From Streptomyces sp. LHD-70 (lineage in GTDB: Bacteria > Actinomycetota > Actinomycetes > Streptomycetales > Streptomycetaceae), in assembly GCF_031157275.1 (NCBI RefSeq), contig NZ_JAVIFW010000014.1, forward strand, positions 1 to 64,000: a DNA stretch of 64,000 nucleotides, given 5' to 3'. Every line of letters starts with the position of its first letter. Positions within the stretch are counted from its first letter, which is position 1. The translations under genes were made by a program, and so were the position numbers. The notes beneath the pieces were generated by a model, which worked only from the letters and a program-made list of their open reading frames with translations, was not told the origin of the DNA and made no database searches. Shown in pieces: positions 25,556 through 34,859 of this stretch.

Positions 25556-27493
25556 CTACACCGGCGGCTGCAACCGGGCTATCGCCCGCAGGGCCTTCGG
25601 CGCGAAGCGCGACAGGGCGTGGGCGCCGCGTGCCTCCGGGGTCACCGGGACGACCGCCTGATTTCTGACCACCGCGTCGAGCACCGCGCCCGCGACCTTC
25701 TCCGGCGGGTAGTTCCGCAGGCCGTACAGCCGCGAGCTGCGCTTCTGGCGGCGCTTCTCCTCCTCCGCGTCGACGCCCGCGAACCGCGCCGTGGCCGTGA
25801 TGTTGGTGTTGACCAGGCCGGGGCAGATCGCCGAGACCCCGATCCCTCGACCGGCCAGCTCGGCGCGCAGGCACTCGCTGAGCATCAGCACCGCGGCCTT
25901 CGACGTGCTGTACGCGGGCAGGGCCCTGGACGGCTGGAAGGCCGCGGCCGACGCGGTGTTGACGATGTGGCCGCCCTGGCCGCGGTCGGCCATCTGCTTG
26001 CCGAAGATCCGGCAGCCGTGGATCACGCCCCACAGATTGACGTCGAGAACCTTCTTCCAGTCGTCCGCCGTCGTGTCGAAGAACGAGCCGGAGAGGCCTA
26101 TCCCGGCGTTGTTCACCAGGACGTCCACCACGCCGTACTCCCTGGCGACCTTCTCGGCGAGCTTCTCCATGGCCTGCTCGTCCGAGACGTCGACGGTCTC
26201 GCCCCAGGCCGCCGGGGCGCCGATCAGGCCCGCAAGCTCGGCCGTGCGCGCCGCGCCCTCCGCGTCCCGGTCCACGGCGACGACGCGGGCCCCGGCCTCC
26301 GCGAAGGCGAAGGCGGTGGCGCGGCCGATGCCGCTGGCCGCGCCGGTGACCAGGACGAGCTGGCCGGCGAACCGGTCCGCGTACCGGCCGGAGGCAGCCG
26401 CACCGCGGGGCGCGACGGCGGCGCCCTGCGCGCCCCGCTCCCCGAGGTCCTCGGTGGTGGTCACGAAGTCCGTGATCCAGGCGGCCAGTTGGTCCGGCCG
26501 GGTACGCGGCACCCAGTGCTTCGCGGGCAGCGTACGACGGGTCAACTGCGGGGCCCACAGCTCCAGTTCGTCGTAGAGGCGCGGGGAGAGGAACATGTCG
26601 CCCTGCGGCGTGATCAGCTGCACGGGCGCGTGGGCGTACGCGTCCGCGCGCGGCCTGCTGAGGCGGGCGCGGACGTTGTCGCGGTAGAGCCAGGCGCCGT
26701 GGGCCGCGTCCGAGGGCAGCGACGACGTCGGGTACCCGTCCTGCGGGACGTTCTCCATGCGCTGCAGGATCTTCGGCCAGCGGGCGCCGAGCGGACCGCG
26801 CCAGGCGAGCTCGGGAAGGACGGGGGTGTGCAGCATGTACACGTACCAGGACTTGGCGCCCTGGCCGAGGAGCTGGCCGACCCGGCGCGGGGTCGGGCGG
26901 GCCATGCGCTTCTTGATCCAGTGGCCGAAGTGGTCGAGGGACGGGCCCGACATCGAGGTGAAGGAGGCGATCCGCCCCTCCGTGCGCTTGACCGTCACGA
27001 ACTCCCAGGACTGCACCGAGCCCCAGTCGTGCCCGACGACATGCACCGGGCGGTCCGGGCTGACCGCGTCGGCCACCGCCAGGAAGTCGTCCGTCAGCTT
27101 CTCCAGGGTGAAGCCGCCGCGCAGCGGCACCGGGGCCGTCGACCGGCCGTGGCCCCGGACGTCGTACAGGACCACGTGGAAGCGGTCCGCGAGGCGCGTC
27201 GCCACCTCGGACCACACTTCCTTGGAGTCCGGGTATCCGTGGACAAGCAGGACCGTCGGCTGTGTGGCGTCGCCGAGCTCGGCCACGCAGAGCTCCACCC
27301 CTCCCGTACGGACCCAGCGCTCGCGCGCGTCCTTCAACAGCCCACCGTTCATTACGAGTTCGCCCTCTCGGTCCCGCTCACTGTGATCCGTGCTCATGCC
27401 GTGATCCGTGCTCATGCCGTGATCCGTGCCCATGTGCTGCCCGCCCTTGCCCAGCCGGTCCTCGTGAGGCTCCGGCTCGTCCCGCCTGCTCAC
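25556..27493 (-). CDS. Alpha/beta hydrolase-short-chain dehydrogenase fusion (EphD architecture)
   Basis: About 645 residues. N-terminal hydrolase (about 50-345): VLLVHGYPDSKEVW oxyanion region and VVGHDWGSVQSW, the Asp nucleophile elbow of epoxide hydrolases/dehalogenases. C-terminal SDR (about 375-645): VLVTGAASGIGRATAFA cofactor site, NNAGIGLSG, and YSTSKAAVLMLSECLRAEL with the Tyr/Lys pair. Mycobacterial EphD has the same order. The first 45 residues include a triplicated 6-residue repeat (TDHGMS). The GTG start overlaps the stop of the upstream M24-type gene (GTGA), so translation is coupled. Substrate unknown; probably an epoxy or hydroxy lipid. Confidence 0.88.
   Translation of the reverse strand: MSRRDEPEPHEDRLGKGGQHMGTDHGMSTDHGMSTDHSERDREGELVMNGGLLKDARERWVRTGGVELCVAELGDATQPTVLLVHGYPDSKEVWSEVATRLADRFHVVLYDVRGHGRSTAPVPLRGGFTLEKLTDDFLAVADAVSPDRPVHVVGHDWGSVQSWEFVTVKRTEGRIASFTSMSGPSLDHFGHWIKKRMARPTPRRVGQLLGQGAKSWYVYMLHTPVLPELAWRGPLGARWPKILQRMENVPQDGYPTSSLPSDAAHGAWLYRDNVRARLSRPRADAYAHAPVQLITPQGDMFLSPRLYDELELWAPQLTRRTLPAKHWVPRTRPDQLAAWITDFVTTTEDLGERGAQGAAVAPRGAAASGRYADRFAGQLVLVTGAASGIGRATAFAFAEAGARVVAVDRDAEGAARTAELAGLIGAPAAWGETVDVSDEQAMEKLAEKVAREYGVVDVLVNNAGIGLSGSFFDTTADDWKKVLDVNLWGVIHGCRIFGKQMADRGQGGHIVNTASAAAFQPSRALPAYSTSKAAVLMLSECLRAELAGRGIGVSAICPGLVNTNITATARFAGVDAEEEKRRQKRSSRLYGLRNYPPEKVAGAVLDAVVRNQAVVPVTPEARGAHALSRFAPKALRAIARLQPPV
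27383..27436. repeat. 18-bp repeat encoding TDHGMS units
   Basis: Three adjacent copies of an 18-bp unit (27383, 27401, 27419; GTGATCCGTGCTCATGCC on the plus strand) near the 5' end of the fusion gene. It keeps the reading frame. Confidence 0.75.
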
Positions 27494-28338
27494 AGTGACC
27501 TCGCCTCCGCCCAGCGCCGTACGTGCGGAAGGTCGTCGTCCAGCCAGAACGCGCTCTCCTGCGGGTCCTTGGAGTCCGTGACCACCAGGATCTCCTCGAA
27601 CTTCGCGCCCGTCCCCCGGAACCCGAGGTGCGGCTCGACCGCCCACAGGCCGGGCTGCGGCGGGTGGTCGGAGAACTTGTACGGACTCCACAGCGGGGAC
27701 CAGCCGTCCCGGTGGCCGTGCAGCGCGTCGCTCGCCAGGCCCTTCAGGGACTGCGTGCCGAAGCCGAAGACATTCGGCGAGAAGCGGCGCTGCTGCACCC
27801 GGTCGACCTTGTGCGCGATCACGCCGAAGGGATAGGCGCGGTGGCGGTTCGCGTACCCCTGGCGGTTCATGAGGCGCTCCACGTCCTCGTAGATCTCGCG
27901 CAGCGAACGGCGCTCGCGGACCTCGCGCAGGATCAGCTCGCGGTGCTCCTCCAGATCCGCCATCAGCCGGTCCTGCACCGGGTTCGGGCCGAGGCTGCCC
28001 GAGTACCCGATGTCCGCCGTGAAGCCGTTGAACACCGGGGCCATGTCGAGGATGAAGGGCATCCCCGGCTCCAGCCTCCGGCTGGTCGGGAAGAACTGCA
28101 GCGGGATCCTGAAGCCGGCGAACGCCGTGCGGTCCCCGAACCAGGCGAAGGGCAGGTGGAACCAGTCACGCACCCCGTGCTCGCGCAGCCACTCCCGCTG
28201 CATCCGCGCCGCCTCGCGCTCGGTCACGCCCGGCACGAGCTGCGCCGCGACCGCTTCCGCGCAGGCGTAGGCCAGGGACTGCACTTCCCTGAACCCTCGC
28301 AGTTCCGCGCCGAGTTCCGTGTCCACCGCTGAGGTCAT
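27490..28338 (-). CDS. M24-family metallopeptidase-like protein
   Basis: 282 residues with the pita-bread pattern of aminopeptidase P/methionine aminopeptidase: ILDMAPVFNGFTADIGYSG supplies two acidic metal ligands, HGHRDG and LWAVEPHLGF the later positions. Several ligands look altered compared with true peptidases, so it may be a creatinase-type hydrolase or inactive. ATG at 28338. It is the first gene of a two-gene unit with the hydrolase-SDR fusion, whose start overlaps its stop. Confidence 0.8.
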   Translation of the reverse strand: MTSAVDTELGAELRGFREVQSLAYACAEAVAAQLVPGVTEREAARMQREWLREHGVRDWFHLPFAWFGDRTAFAGFRIPLQFFPTSRRLEPGMPFILDMAPVFNGFTADIGYSGSLGPNPVQDRLMADLEEHRELILREVRERRSLREIYEDVERLMNRQGYANRHRAYPFGVIAHKVDRVQQRRFSPNVFGFGTQSLKGLASDALHGHRDGWSPLWSPYKFSDHPPQPGLWAVEPHLGFRGTGAKFEEILVVTDSKDPQESAFWLDDDLPHVRRWAEARSL

Positions 28339-28457
28339 GCCACCGTCCGTCCCGTGAAGTCCCGCCGGTTCCCGCCTTGCTGCGCTACGCGTTCGTAACG
28401 TGACACTGATGAATGTGACAATGACTGACGGCTACGTCAATAGGTGTGCACAGACCC

Positions 28458-28466
28458 TGTGGACAA
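28458..28466 (-). other. Single DnaA box
   Basis: Exact TGTGGACAA (reverse of TTGTCCACA) in the 255-bp divergent region between the M24-type gene and the ABC operon. Confidence 0.65.
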
Positions 28467-28593
28467 CGCTGTGCAACGCCTTCCGGGTGTACCTCAGCCC
28501 TATAGCCCCTACGGGTCCGTACGCCTGGAGTCGGACACGTATCCAGTCGTCTGGGCTGACGCCCGCTGTGAAGCGCGCCACTACCGTCGAAGC

Positions 28594-29622
28594 GTGACTG
28601 TGATCGCGACCGAAAGCCTCAGCAAGCGGTTCCCCCGGGTGACCGCGCTCGACCGGCTCTCCGTGGACATCGGCCCGGGTGTGACCGGGCTCGTGGGGGC
28701 CAACGGAGCCGGCAAGTCCACCCTGATCAAGATCCTGCTCGGACTCTCCCCCGCCACCGAGGGCCGCGCCCAGGTGCTCGGCCTCGACGTCGCCACCCAC
28801 GGCGGCGACATCCGCGAGCGGGTCGGATACATGCCGGAGCACGACTGCCTGCCGCCCGACGTGTCCGCCACCGAGTTCGTGGTGCACATGGCCCGGATGT
28901 CCGGCCTGCCGCCCACCGCCGCCCGCGAGCGCACTGCCGACACCCTGCGCCACGTAGGGCTCTACGAAGAGCGCTACCGGCCCATCGGCGGCTACTCGAC
29001 CGGCATGAAGCAGCGGGTCAAACTGGCCCAAGCCCTCGTCCACGACCCGCAGTTGGTCTTCCTGGACGAGCCGACCAACGGCCTCGACCCGGTCGGCCGG
29101 GACGAGATGCTCGGCCTGATCCGCCGCGTCCACACCGACTTCGGCATCTCCGTCCTGGTGACCTCGCACCTGCTCGGCGAGCTGGAGCGCACCTGCGACC
29201 ACGTCGTCGTCATCGACGGCGGGCAGCTGCTCCGCTCCAGCTCCACCAGCGACTTCACCCAGACCATGGCGACGCTCGCCGTCGAGGTCACCGACACGGA
29301 CGAGCACCCCGACGGCACCGCGGTCCTGCGCGGCCGGCTCGAGGACCGCGGAATCAAGCTGCACGCGCGCGTGGAGGAGGGCCTGCCGGGCGCGGGACAC
29401 GTACTCCTCGTAGAGGCGACCGGTGAGGAGACGTACGACATCGTGCGCGACACCGTCGCCGAACTCGGCCTCGGCCTGGTCCGGATGGAACAGCGCAGGC
29501 ACCACATCGCCGAGGTGTTCCACGTCGACGACCAGCAGCAACCCGTACCCCAACAGGTGGACACCCAGGCCCCGTTGCAGCCTGCGGCACAGCGAGGAGG
29601 CGGCAGCCGTGACGGCAGCTGA
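28594..29622 (+). CDS. ABC transporter ATP-binding protein (first system)
   Basis: 342 residues. Walker A GANGAGKST, signature YSTGMKQRVKLAQALV, Walker B LVFLDEPTNGLDPVGRDEM and switch TSHLLGELE; the C-terminal extension (about 220-342) is typical of DrrA/NatA-type exporters. The GTG at 28594 begins VTVIATESLSKRFPRV; a second GTG two codons later is possible. First of four genes forming two ATPase/permease pairs. Its stop overlaps the permease start by 14 nt. Substrate unknown. Confidence 0.93.
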   Translation: MTVIATESLSKRFPRVTALDRLSVDIGPGVTGLVGANGAGKSTLIKILLGLSPATEGRAQVLGLDVATHGGDIRERVGYMPEHDCLPPDVSATEFVVHMARMSGLPPTAARERTADTLRHVGLYEERYRPIGGYSTGMKQRVKLAQALVHDPQLVFLDEPTNGLDPVGRDEMLGLIRRVHTDFGISVLVTSHLLGELERTCDHVVVIDGGQLLRSSSTSDFTQTMATLAVEVTDTDEHPDGTAVLRGRLEDRGIKLHARVEEGLPGAGHVLLVEATGEETYDIVRDTVAELGLGLVRMEQRRHHIAEVFHVDDQQQPVPQQVDTQAPLQPAAQRGGGSRDGS

Positions 29623-30514
29623 CACCCGGCGCCCGGACGGGGCGCAGACCCGGATCCACAACATCGGATACCGGTCGTACGACGGCCCCAGGCTCGGCCG
29701 CGCCTACGCCCGCCGCAGCCTGTACTCGCAGTCCCTGCGCGGCGCGTACGGTCTCGGCCGCAGCGCCAAGTCCAAGGTGCTGCCGATGATCCTGTTCGCC
29801 GTGATGTGCGTGCCGGCGGCGATCGTCGTGGCCGTCGCCGTCCAGACGAAAATGACGAGCCTGCCGCTCGACTACACGCGGTACGCGATCACCACCCAGG
29901 CCGTCATCGGCCTGTTCCTCGCGGCCCAGGCCCCGCAGTCGGTCTCCCGGGACCTGCGCTTCAGGACCGTGCCGCTGTACTTCTCGCGCCCGATCGAGCG
30001 CGGCGACTACGTGACGGCGAAGTACGCGGCGATGGCCTCGGCCCTGTTCATCCTCACCGCGTCACCGCTGATCGTGCTCTACCTCGGCTCCCTGCTCGCC
30101 AAGATGGACTTCGCGGACCAGACCGCCGGGTTCGCACAGGGGTTGGTCTCCGTGGCACTGCTCTCGCTGCTCTTCGCCGGACTCGGCCTGGTCATGGCCG
30201 CGCTGACGCCGCGCCGCGGCTTCGGCGTCGCCGCCGTCATCGCCGTACTGACCATCTCGTACGGGGCGGTCTCCACCGTGCAGGCCATCGCCGACGTGCA
30301 GGGCTCGACGGGCGCGGTCCCGTGGCTCGGGCTGTTCTCGCCGATCACGCTGATCGACGGCGTGCAGACGGCGTTCCTCGGGGCGACCTCCGCGTTCCCC
30401 GGCGGCCACGGTCCCGGTACAGGTACCGGCGCTATCTATCTTCTGGTCGTCCTCGCGCTGATCGCCGGCTCGTACGCAAGCCTGATGCGCCGCTACCGAA
30501 AGGTCGGGCTGTGA
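29609..30514 (+). CDS. ABC-2 type permease (first system)
   Basis: 301 residues, GTG start overlapping the preceding ATPase gene, GAGGAGGC ribosome site. A hydrophilic start (RIHNIGYRSYDGPRLGRAYA) is followed by about six membrane segments. The IHNIGYRSYDGPRLGR motif is a frequent start in streptomycete permeases of this class. It pairs with the ATPase encoded immediately upstream. Confidence 0.88.
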   Translation: MTAADTRRPDGAQTRIHNIGYRSYDGPRLGRAYARRSLYSQSLRGAYGLGRSAKSKVLPMILFAVMCVPAAIVVAVAVQTKMTSLPLDYTRYAITTQAVIGLFLAAQAPQSVSRDLRFRTVPLYFSRPIERGDYVTAKYAAMASALFILTASPLIVLYLGSLLAKMDFADQTAGFAQGLVSVALLSLLFAGLGLVMAALTPRRGFGVAAVIAVLTISYGAVSTVQAIADVQGSTGAVPWLGLFSPITLIDGVQTAFLGATSAFPGGHGPGTGTGAIYLLVVLALIAGSYASLMRRYRKVGL

Positions 30515-30563
30515 CCCCCGCACCGTCGCCCACCACCACCCTTCCAAAGAATGGGCTGCGCCC

Positions 30564-31475
30564 ATGAGCACCCTTCACATCGACCACGTCTCCCGCTGGT
30601 TCGGGAACGTCGTCGCGGTCAACGACATCACCATGAGCATCGGCCCCGGCGTGACCGGCCTGCTCGGCCCCAACGGTGCCGGAAAGTCCACCCTCATCAA
30701 CATGATGGGCGGCTTCCTCGCCCCCTCCACGGGCACCGTCACCCTCGACGACCGGCCGATCTGGCGCAACGAGGAGATCTACAAGGAGATCGGCATCGTC
30801 CCCGAGCGCGAGGCGATGTACGACTTCCTCACGGGCAAGGAATTCGTCGTCGCCAACGCCGAGTTGCACGGCCTCGGCGACAAGGCGGCAGGGCGGGCCC
30901 TCGCCACGGTCGAGATGGAGTACGCGCAGGACCGCAAGATCTCCACGTACTCCAAGGGCATGCGCCAGCGCGTGAAAATGGCCTCCGCTCTTGTGCACGA
31001 TCCGTCGGTGCTGCTGCTTGACGAGCCCTTCAACGGCATGGACCCGCGCCAGCGCATGCACCTCATGGACCTGCTGCGGCGCATGGGCGCGGACGGCAGG
31101 ACCGTGCTGTTCTCCTCGCACATCCTGGAGGAGGTCGAGCAGCTCGCCTCGCACATCGAAGTGATCGTCGCCGGCCGGCACGCCGCGAGCGGTGACTTCC
31201 GGCGTATCCGCCGCCTGATGACGGACCGCCCGCACCGCTATCTGGTGCGCTCCGACGACGACCGGGCGCTTGCCGCCGCGCTGATCGCCGACCCGTCGAC
31301 GGCGGGCATCGAAGTCGACCGCGCGGAGGGCGCGTTGCTGATCCAGGCCGTCGACTTCGGGCGGTTCACACAGCTCCTGCCGAAGGTCGCCAAGGAGCAC
31401 GGCATCCGCCTCCTGACGGTCTCGCCCTCGGACGAGTCCCTCGAGTCGGTCTTCTCGTACCTCGTCGCGGCCTGA
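30564..31475 (+). CDS. ABC transporter ATP-binding protein (second system)
   Basis: 303 residues; GPNGAGKSTLINMMGGF, YSKGMRQRVKMASALV, VLLLDEPFNGMDPRQRMHL, SSHILEEVE. It is a paralogue of the ATPase at 28594 with a shorter tail. ATG at 30564, 49 bp after the first permease gene; same transcription unit. Confidence 0.93.
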   Translation: MSTLHIDHVSRWFGNVVAVNDITMSIGPGVTGLLGPNGAGKSTLINMMGGFLAPSTGTVTLDDRPIWRNEEIYKEIGIVPEREAMYDFLTGKEFVVANAELHGLGDKAAGRALATVEMEYAQDRKISTYSKGMRQRVKMASALVHDPSVLLLDEPFNGMDPRQRMHLMDLLRRMGADGRTVLFSSHILEEVEQLASHIEVIVAGRHAASGDFRRIRRLMTDRPHRYLVRSDDDRALAAALIADPSTAGIEVDRAEGALLIQAVDFGRFTQLLPKVAKEHGIRLLTVSPSDESLESVFSYLVAA

Positions 31476-31489
31476 AGGGAGCCCCCGAC

Positions 31490-32209
31490 ATGTATGACCC
31501 CACCGTCGCCCGGCTCACCTACCGGGCCCTGCTCGGCCGCCGCCGCGCACTGATCCTGTTCTCGCTGCCGGTCCTGCTGATCGTCATCGCCTCTCTGGTA
31601 CGTGGTTTCACCGGCGTCGACGACCAGGTCGCCGCGGACGTCCTCGGCGGCTTCGCGCTCGCCACGATGGTCCCGCTGATCGGTGTCATCGCGGGCACCG
31701 GCGCCATCGGCCCGGAGATCGACGACGGCTCGGTCGTCTATCTGCTCTCCAAGCCGATCAAGCGCCCCACGATCATCGTCACCAAGCTGATCGTGGCCAT
31801 CGCCGTGACCATGGCGTTCTCGGCGATCCCCACGTTCATCGCGGGGCTGATCCTGAACGGCAACGGCCAGCAGGTGGCGATCGCGTACACCATCGCGGCC
31901 CTCGTCGCCTCCATCGCGTACGCGGCGCTGTTCCTGCTGCTCGGCACGGTCAGCAAGCACGCCGTGGTGTTCGGCCTGGTCTACGCCCTGGTCTGGGAGG
32001 CGCTGTTCGGCTCCCTGGTCGAGGGCGCGCGGACGCTGAGCGTGCAGCAGTGGTCCCTCGCCGTGGCGGAACGCGTCGCGCGCGGCGACCTGGTCAGCTC
32101 CGATGTCGGACTGCCGCTTGCCGTCGTCCTGCTGACCGGTGTGACGGTCCTCGCGACCTGGTACGCGGGCCAGAAGCTGCGCTCGCTCACGCTGGCCGGG
32201 GAGGAGTAA
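31490..32209 (+). CDS. ABC-2 type permease (second system)
   Basis: 239 residues, six predicted membrane segments and no large loops; includes VYLLSKPIKRPTIIVTKLIVA, a motif seen in ABC-2 permeases. 14 bp after the second ATPase gene. With it forms an exporter of unknown substrate; last gene before a strong terminator. Confidence 0.88.
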   Translation: MYDPTVARLTYRALLGRRRALILFSLPVLLIVIASLVRGFTGVDDQVAADVLGGFALATMVPLIGVIAGTGAIGPEIDDGSVVYLLSKPIKRPTIIVTKLIVAIAVTMAFSAIPTFIAGLILNGNGQQVAIAYTIAALVASIAYAALFLLLGTVSKHAVVFGLVYALVWEALFGSLVEGARTLSVQQWSLAVAERVARGDLVSSDVGLPLAVVLLTGVTVLATWYAGQKLRSLTLAGEE

Positions 32210-32268
32210 CTCCCTTTGTAGTGCGGGTTTTCGGCCCGCCACCGCAGTACGTGTTTTCGGTACGCACG

Positions 32269-32302
32269 AGAACGGCCACCACGCGCGCGTGGTGGCCGTT
32301 CT
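32269..32302. terminator. 34-bp perfect palindromic terminator
   Basis: AGAACGGCCACCACGCG and its exact reverse complement abut without a gap (17-bp arms), between the convergent ABC operon and MFS gene. In RNA either strand forms a very stable hairpin ending in a T-rich flank, so it should stop transcription from both sides. Confidence 0.88.
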
Positions 32303-32312
32303 TACATAGGGG

Positions 32313-33590
32313 TCAGACCGTACGGTCCCGAGCCGCGAGCAGTCCGACGGCCAGGGCCGCGGCGCACACCCCGAGAACGAGGCAGATCGGCACGGTCCAG
32401 CCGCCCGTCGCCTGGTGCACGGCACCGGCCGCCAACGGGCCCGCCGCGGCGAGGAGATAGCCCACCGTCTGCGCCATCCCGGAGAGCCGGGCCGCCGTCG
32501 TCGCGTCGCCGGAGCGGAGCACGATCAGCGTCAGGGCGAGCCCCACCGCACCGCCCTGCCCGACACCCAGCACAGCCGACCACAGCCAGGCACCCGACAC
32601 CGGCGCGACCATCAGCCCGGCGTACCCGGCCGCGACCAGCGCCGTCACCAGGGCGACCAGCGGCCGCTGGCTGCGCATCCGGCCGGCGAGCAGCGGAACG
32701 CCGAACGCGCCCGCGACCTGGATGAGGTTGTTGAACGCGAAGATCACGCCGGCCGTGGCGCGGCTCATCCCGTGGTCCGTGAAGATCGTCGGCATCCAGG
32801 CGATCAGGACGTACGACCAGAGCGACTGCAGGCCCATGAAAAGCGTGACCTGCCAGGCGAGCGGGGAGCGCCACACGCTGAGCGCGGGCCGCGCGGCGGG
32901 GGCCGCGCGCACCTCGTGCCCGGTGCGGCCGCGCGCGATCAGGACCTGCGGCAGCCACGCGACGGCGGCGACCGCGGCGAGAAGCGACCAGAACGCGAGC
33001 GAGGCCTCCCAGCTGTCGCCGAAGGCCTTCTCCAGCGGCACGGAGGCGGCGGCCACGACCGTGGCACCGGCGATCATCGCGCCGGTGTAGACGGACGTCA
33101 TGGACGCGGCGCGGTCCGGGAAGTCCCGCTTGATCAGGCCCGGCATCAACACGTTGAGCAGGGCTATCGCGGTGCCGACCAGGACACCCCCGCCGTACAG
33201 CGCGCCCACGGTCGGCACGACCCGTACGAGAATCCCCACGCCGAGCAGCAACAGGGCGCAGAACAGCACCACTTCGGTGCCGAAGCGCCGGGCGAGCCAG
33301 GGAGCCACGAGCGCGCCGACGCCGAGGAAGAGCACCGGCACCGAGGTCACGAGGCTGGTCGCCGTCGAGGAGAGCCCGAAGGCCTCGCTGATCTCGCCCA
33401 CCAGCGGCGAGACGCTCGCGAGCGCGGCCCGCATGTTGAGCGAGGCGAGCACGATCCCGATGAGCAGCACCACGGGGTGCGCCAGCAACTCCCGCCGCGC
33501 GGCGAGCCCTCGGGGCGAGGGGCGGACGTCGGCCTCGGCGTCCAGGAGGAGCTGTTCGGCGTCGCCGGGCGCGGTATCGGGGCGTGACAA
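32313..33590 (-). CDS. MFS exporter, CynX/NimT type
   Basis: 425 residues with 12 predicted helices. Family features: LNMRAALASVSPLVGEI near the start, LMPGLIKRDFPDRAASMTSV after helix 4, and SLWSYVLIAWMPTIF in helix 7. CynX/NimT transporters move small anions such as cyanate or nitroimidazoles. No good ATG/GTG: a TTG at 33590 (AAAGG 9 nt upstream) begins MSRPDTAPGD. The FadR-type regulator gene lies 80 bp upstream on the same strand and may control it. Confidence 0.87.
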   Translation of the reverse strand: MSRPDTAPGDAEQLLLDAEADVRPSPRGLAARRELLAHPVVLLIGIVLASLNMRAALASVSPLVGEISEAFGLSSTATSLVTSVPVLFLGVGALVAPWLARRFGTEVVLFCALLLLGVGILVRVVPTVGALYGGGVLVGTAIALLNVLMPGLIKRDFPDRAASMTSVYTGAMIAGATVVAAASVPLEKAFGDSWEASLAFWSLLAAVAAVAWLPQVLIARGRTGHEVRAAPAARPALSVWRSPLAWQVTLFMGLQSLWSYVLIAWMPTIFTDHGMSRATAGVIFAFNNLIQVAGAFGVPLLAGRMRSQRPLVALVTALVAAGYAGLMVAPVSGAWLWSAVLGVGQGGAVGLALTLIVLRSGDATTAARLSGMAQTVGYLLAAAGPLAAGAVHQATGGWTVPICLVLGVCAAALAVGLLAARDRTV

Positions 33591-33670
33591 AAGAGGGCAC
33601 CTTTCTCGGGCGTACGGCTGTACGGGCCCGTACGTGTGTGGGGGGTGTGGGGGGAGAGGGGCGGCGCGAG

Positions 33671-34345
33671 TCAGCGCACGCCGAGCTGCCGGAGCGCGTC
33701 GATGGGCACCTTCAGGAGCGCGCGCACGGCGGCGTCGGCCGCGACCGGGTCCCCGGCCTCGACGGCGTCGACGAGGGCTTCGTGCACGGCGATGTCCACG
33801 GGCGGCATGTCCTGGTCCCCGAGCGCGTGCACGAGCACCTCGTGCACCCGTACCGAGAAGAAGCGGTAGACCTCGATGAACGCGGTGTTGTGGGTGGCCT
33901 CGACGACCGCCAGGTGGAAGGCCATGTCGGCGTCCGCGTCCCGGTCGCCCTCCTCGTGCAGCGTGGCGAGCGCGGCGCGCAGCCGCAGCAGGTCGTGGGT
34001 GTCGCGGCGCTCGGCGGCGAGCCGGGCGGCCTCCGCCTCCAGGGCGACACGGACCTCGGTGACCTCCAGGGCGCCCGCGTGCCGCATGCCGCGCAGTACG
34101 GCGGAGGGGTCGGCGGCGGAGCGTACGAACGTGCCGTTGCCCTGCCGCGACTCCAGCAGCCCCGCGTGCACCAGGACGCGGACGGCCTCCCGGACCGTGT
34201 TGCGGCCGACGCCGAGCTGTTCGGCGAGCGTGTGCTCGGTCGGGATGCGGTCGCCGACGGTCCACGCGCCGCTGGTCAGCTGCGTGCGGAGCTGGTCGAC
34301 GACCGTGTCCACGAGGGACTGCCGTCCTGCGGCCTGCAGCGCCAT
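33671..34345 (-). CDS. FadR-type (GntR family) regulator
   Basis: 224 residues. GntR winged helix at about 10-75 (DQLRTQLTSGAWTVGDRIPT, LAEQLGVGRNTVREAVRVL, ESRQGNGTFV) and an all-helical FCD effector domain (VRVALEAEAARLAAER, FHLAVVEATHN, HEALVDAVEAGD with metal-binding His). ATG 34345 follows GAGAGG; an ATG 36 bp earlier is possible. Probably controls the adjacent exporter gene. Confidence 0.92.
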   Translation of the reverse strand: MALQAAGRQSLVDTVVDQLRTQLTSGAWTVGDRIPTEHTLAEQLGVGRNTVREAVRVLVHAGLLESRQGNGTFVRSAADPSAVLRGMRHAGALEVTEVRVALEAEAARLAAERRDTHDLLRLRAALATLHEEGDRDADADMAFHLAVVEATHNTAFIEVYRFFSVRVHEVLVHALGDQDMPPVDIAVHEALVDAVEAGDPVAADAAVRALLKVPIDALRQLGVR

Positions 34346-34423
34346 GCGCGTACCTCTCTGTTTGCCCTGTTGCCCAGTCATCCTACAACTCGGTCTGTGG
34401 AGGGCTTGCGGGGATCAAATGGA

Positions 34424-34450
34424 GCCCCTCCGGCGATTGAGGAGGCCCGT
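34424..34450. repeat. Short palindromic streptomycete intergenic element
   Basis: GCCCCTCCGGCGATTGAGG followed by AGGCCCG: arms CCTCC/GGAGG around GGCGATTGA. Elements built around CCGGC(G/A)(T/A)TTGAGGA recur between genes throughout Streptomyces genomes; here it lies in the gap 34346-34496 between DUF488 and the FadR regulator. Confidence 0.5.
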
Positions 34451-34496
34451 CCGGCAGGACTTTCGGGAAGGGGCGGGGCGGGGAGGGAAAGTCTCC

Positions 34497-34859
34497 CTAC
34501 CTCAAGCGCTCCGCCAGCACGCCCGCATGGCTCCGCTCAAGATCCTTGACCGCCGACAGCAACGTGACCGTGCCCTTCGCGGCCAGCCCCCGAACCTCGG
34601 CGAGCGCCGCCCGGGCTGCATCCCCGTCAAGCTCCGCCTCGTAGCGGGAACGGAACTCCTCGAACTCGCCCTGTCCGGGCCCGTGGAACCACCGGCGCAG
34701 CTCCGTCGACGGAGTGAGGTCCTTCGGCCAGACGTCGATCCGCGCGTCCGCCTTGCTCAGGCCGCGCGGCCACAGGCGGTCGACGAGGACGCGCGTACCG
34801 TCCTCGTCCTCCGGTGTCTCGTAGACCCGGCGGAGTCGGACGGTACGCGCGGCGGTCAT
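34497..34859 (-). CDS. DUF488 family protein
   Basis: 120 residues with the DUF488/YeaO pattern VYETPEDEDGTRVLVDRLW, PRGLSKADARIDVWPKDLTPS, and FRSRYEAEL. Function unknown in the family. Its start overlaps the stop of the HAD phosphatase gene by 4 nt (ATGA), indicating coupled translation in an operon serS-HAD-DUF488. Confidence 0.9.
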   Translation of the reverse strand: MTAARTVRLRRVYETPEDEDGTRVLVDRLWPRGLSKADARIDVWPKDLTPSTELRRWFHGPGQGEFEEFRSRYEAELDGDAARAALAEVRGLAAKGTVTLLSAVKDLERSHAGVLAERLR

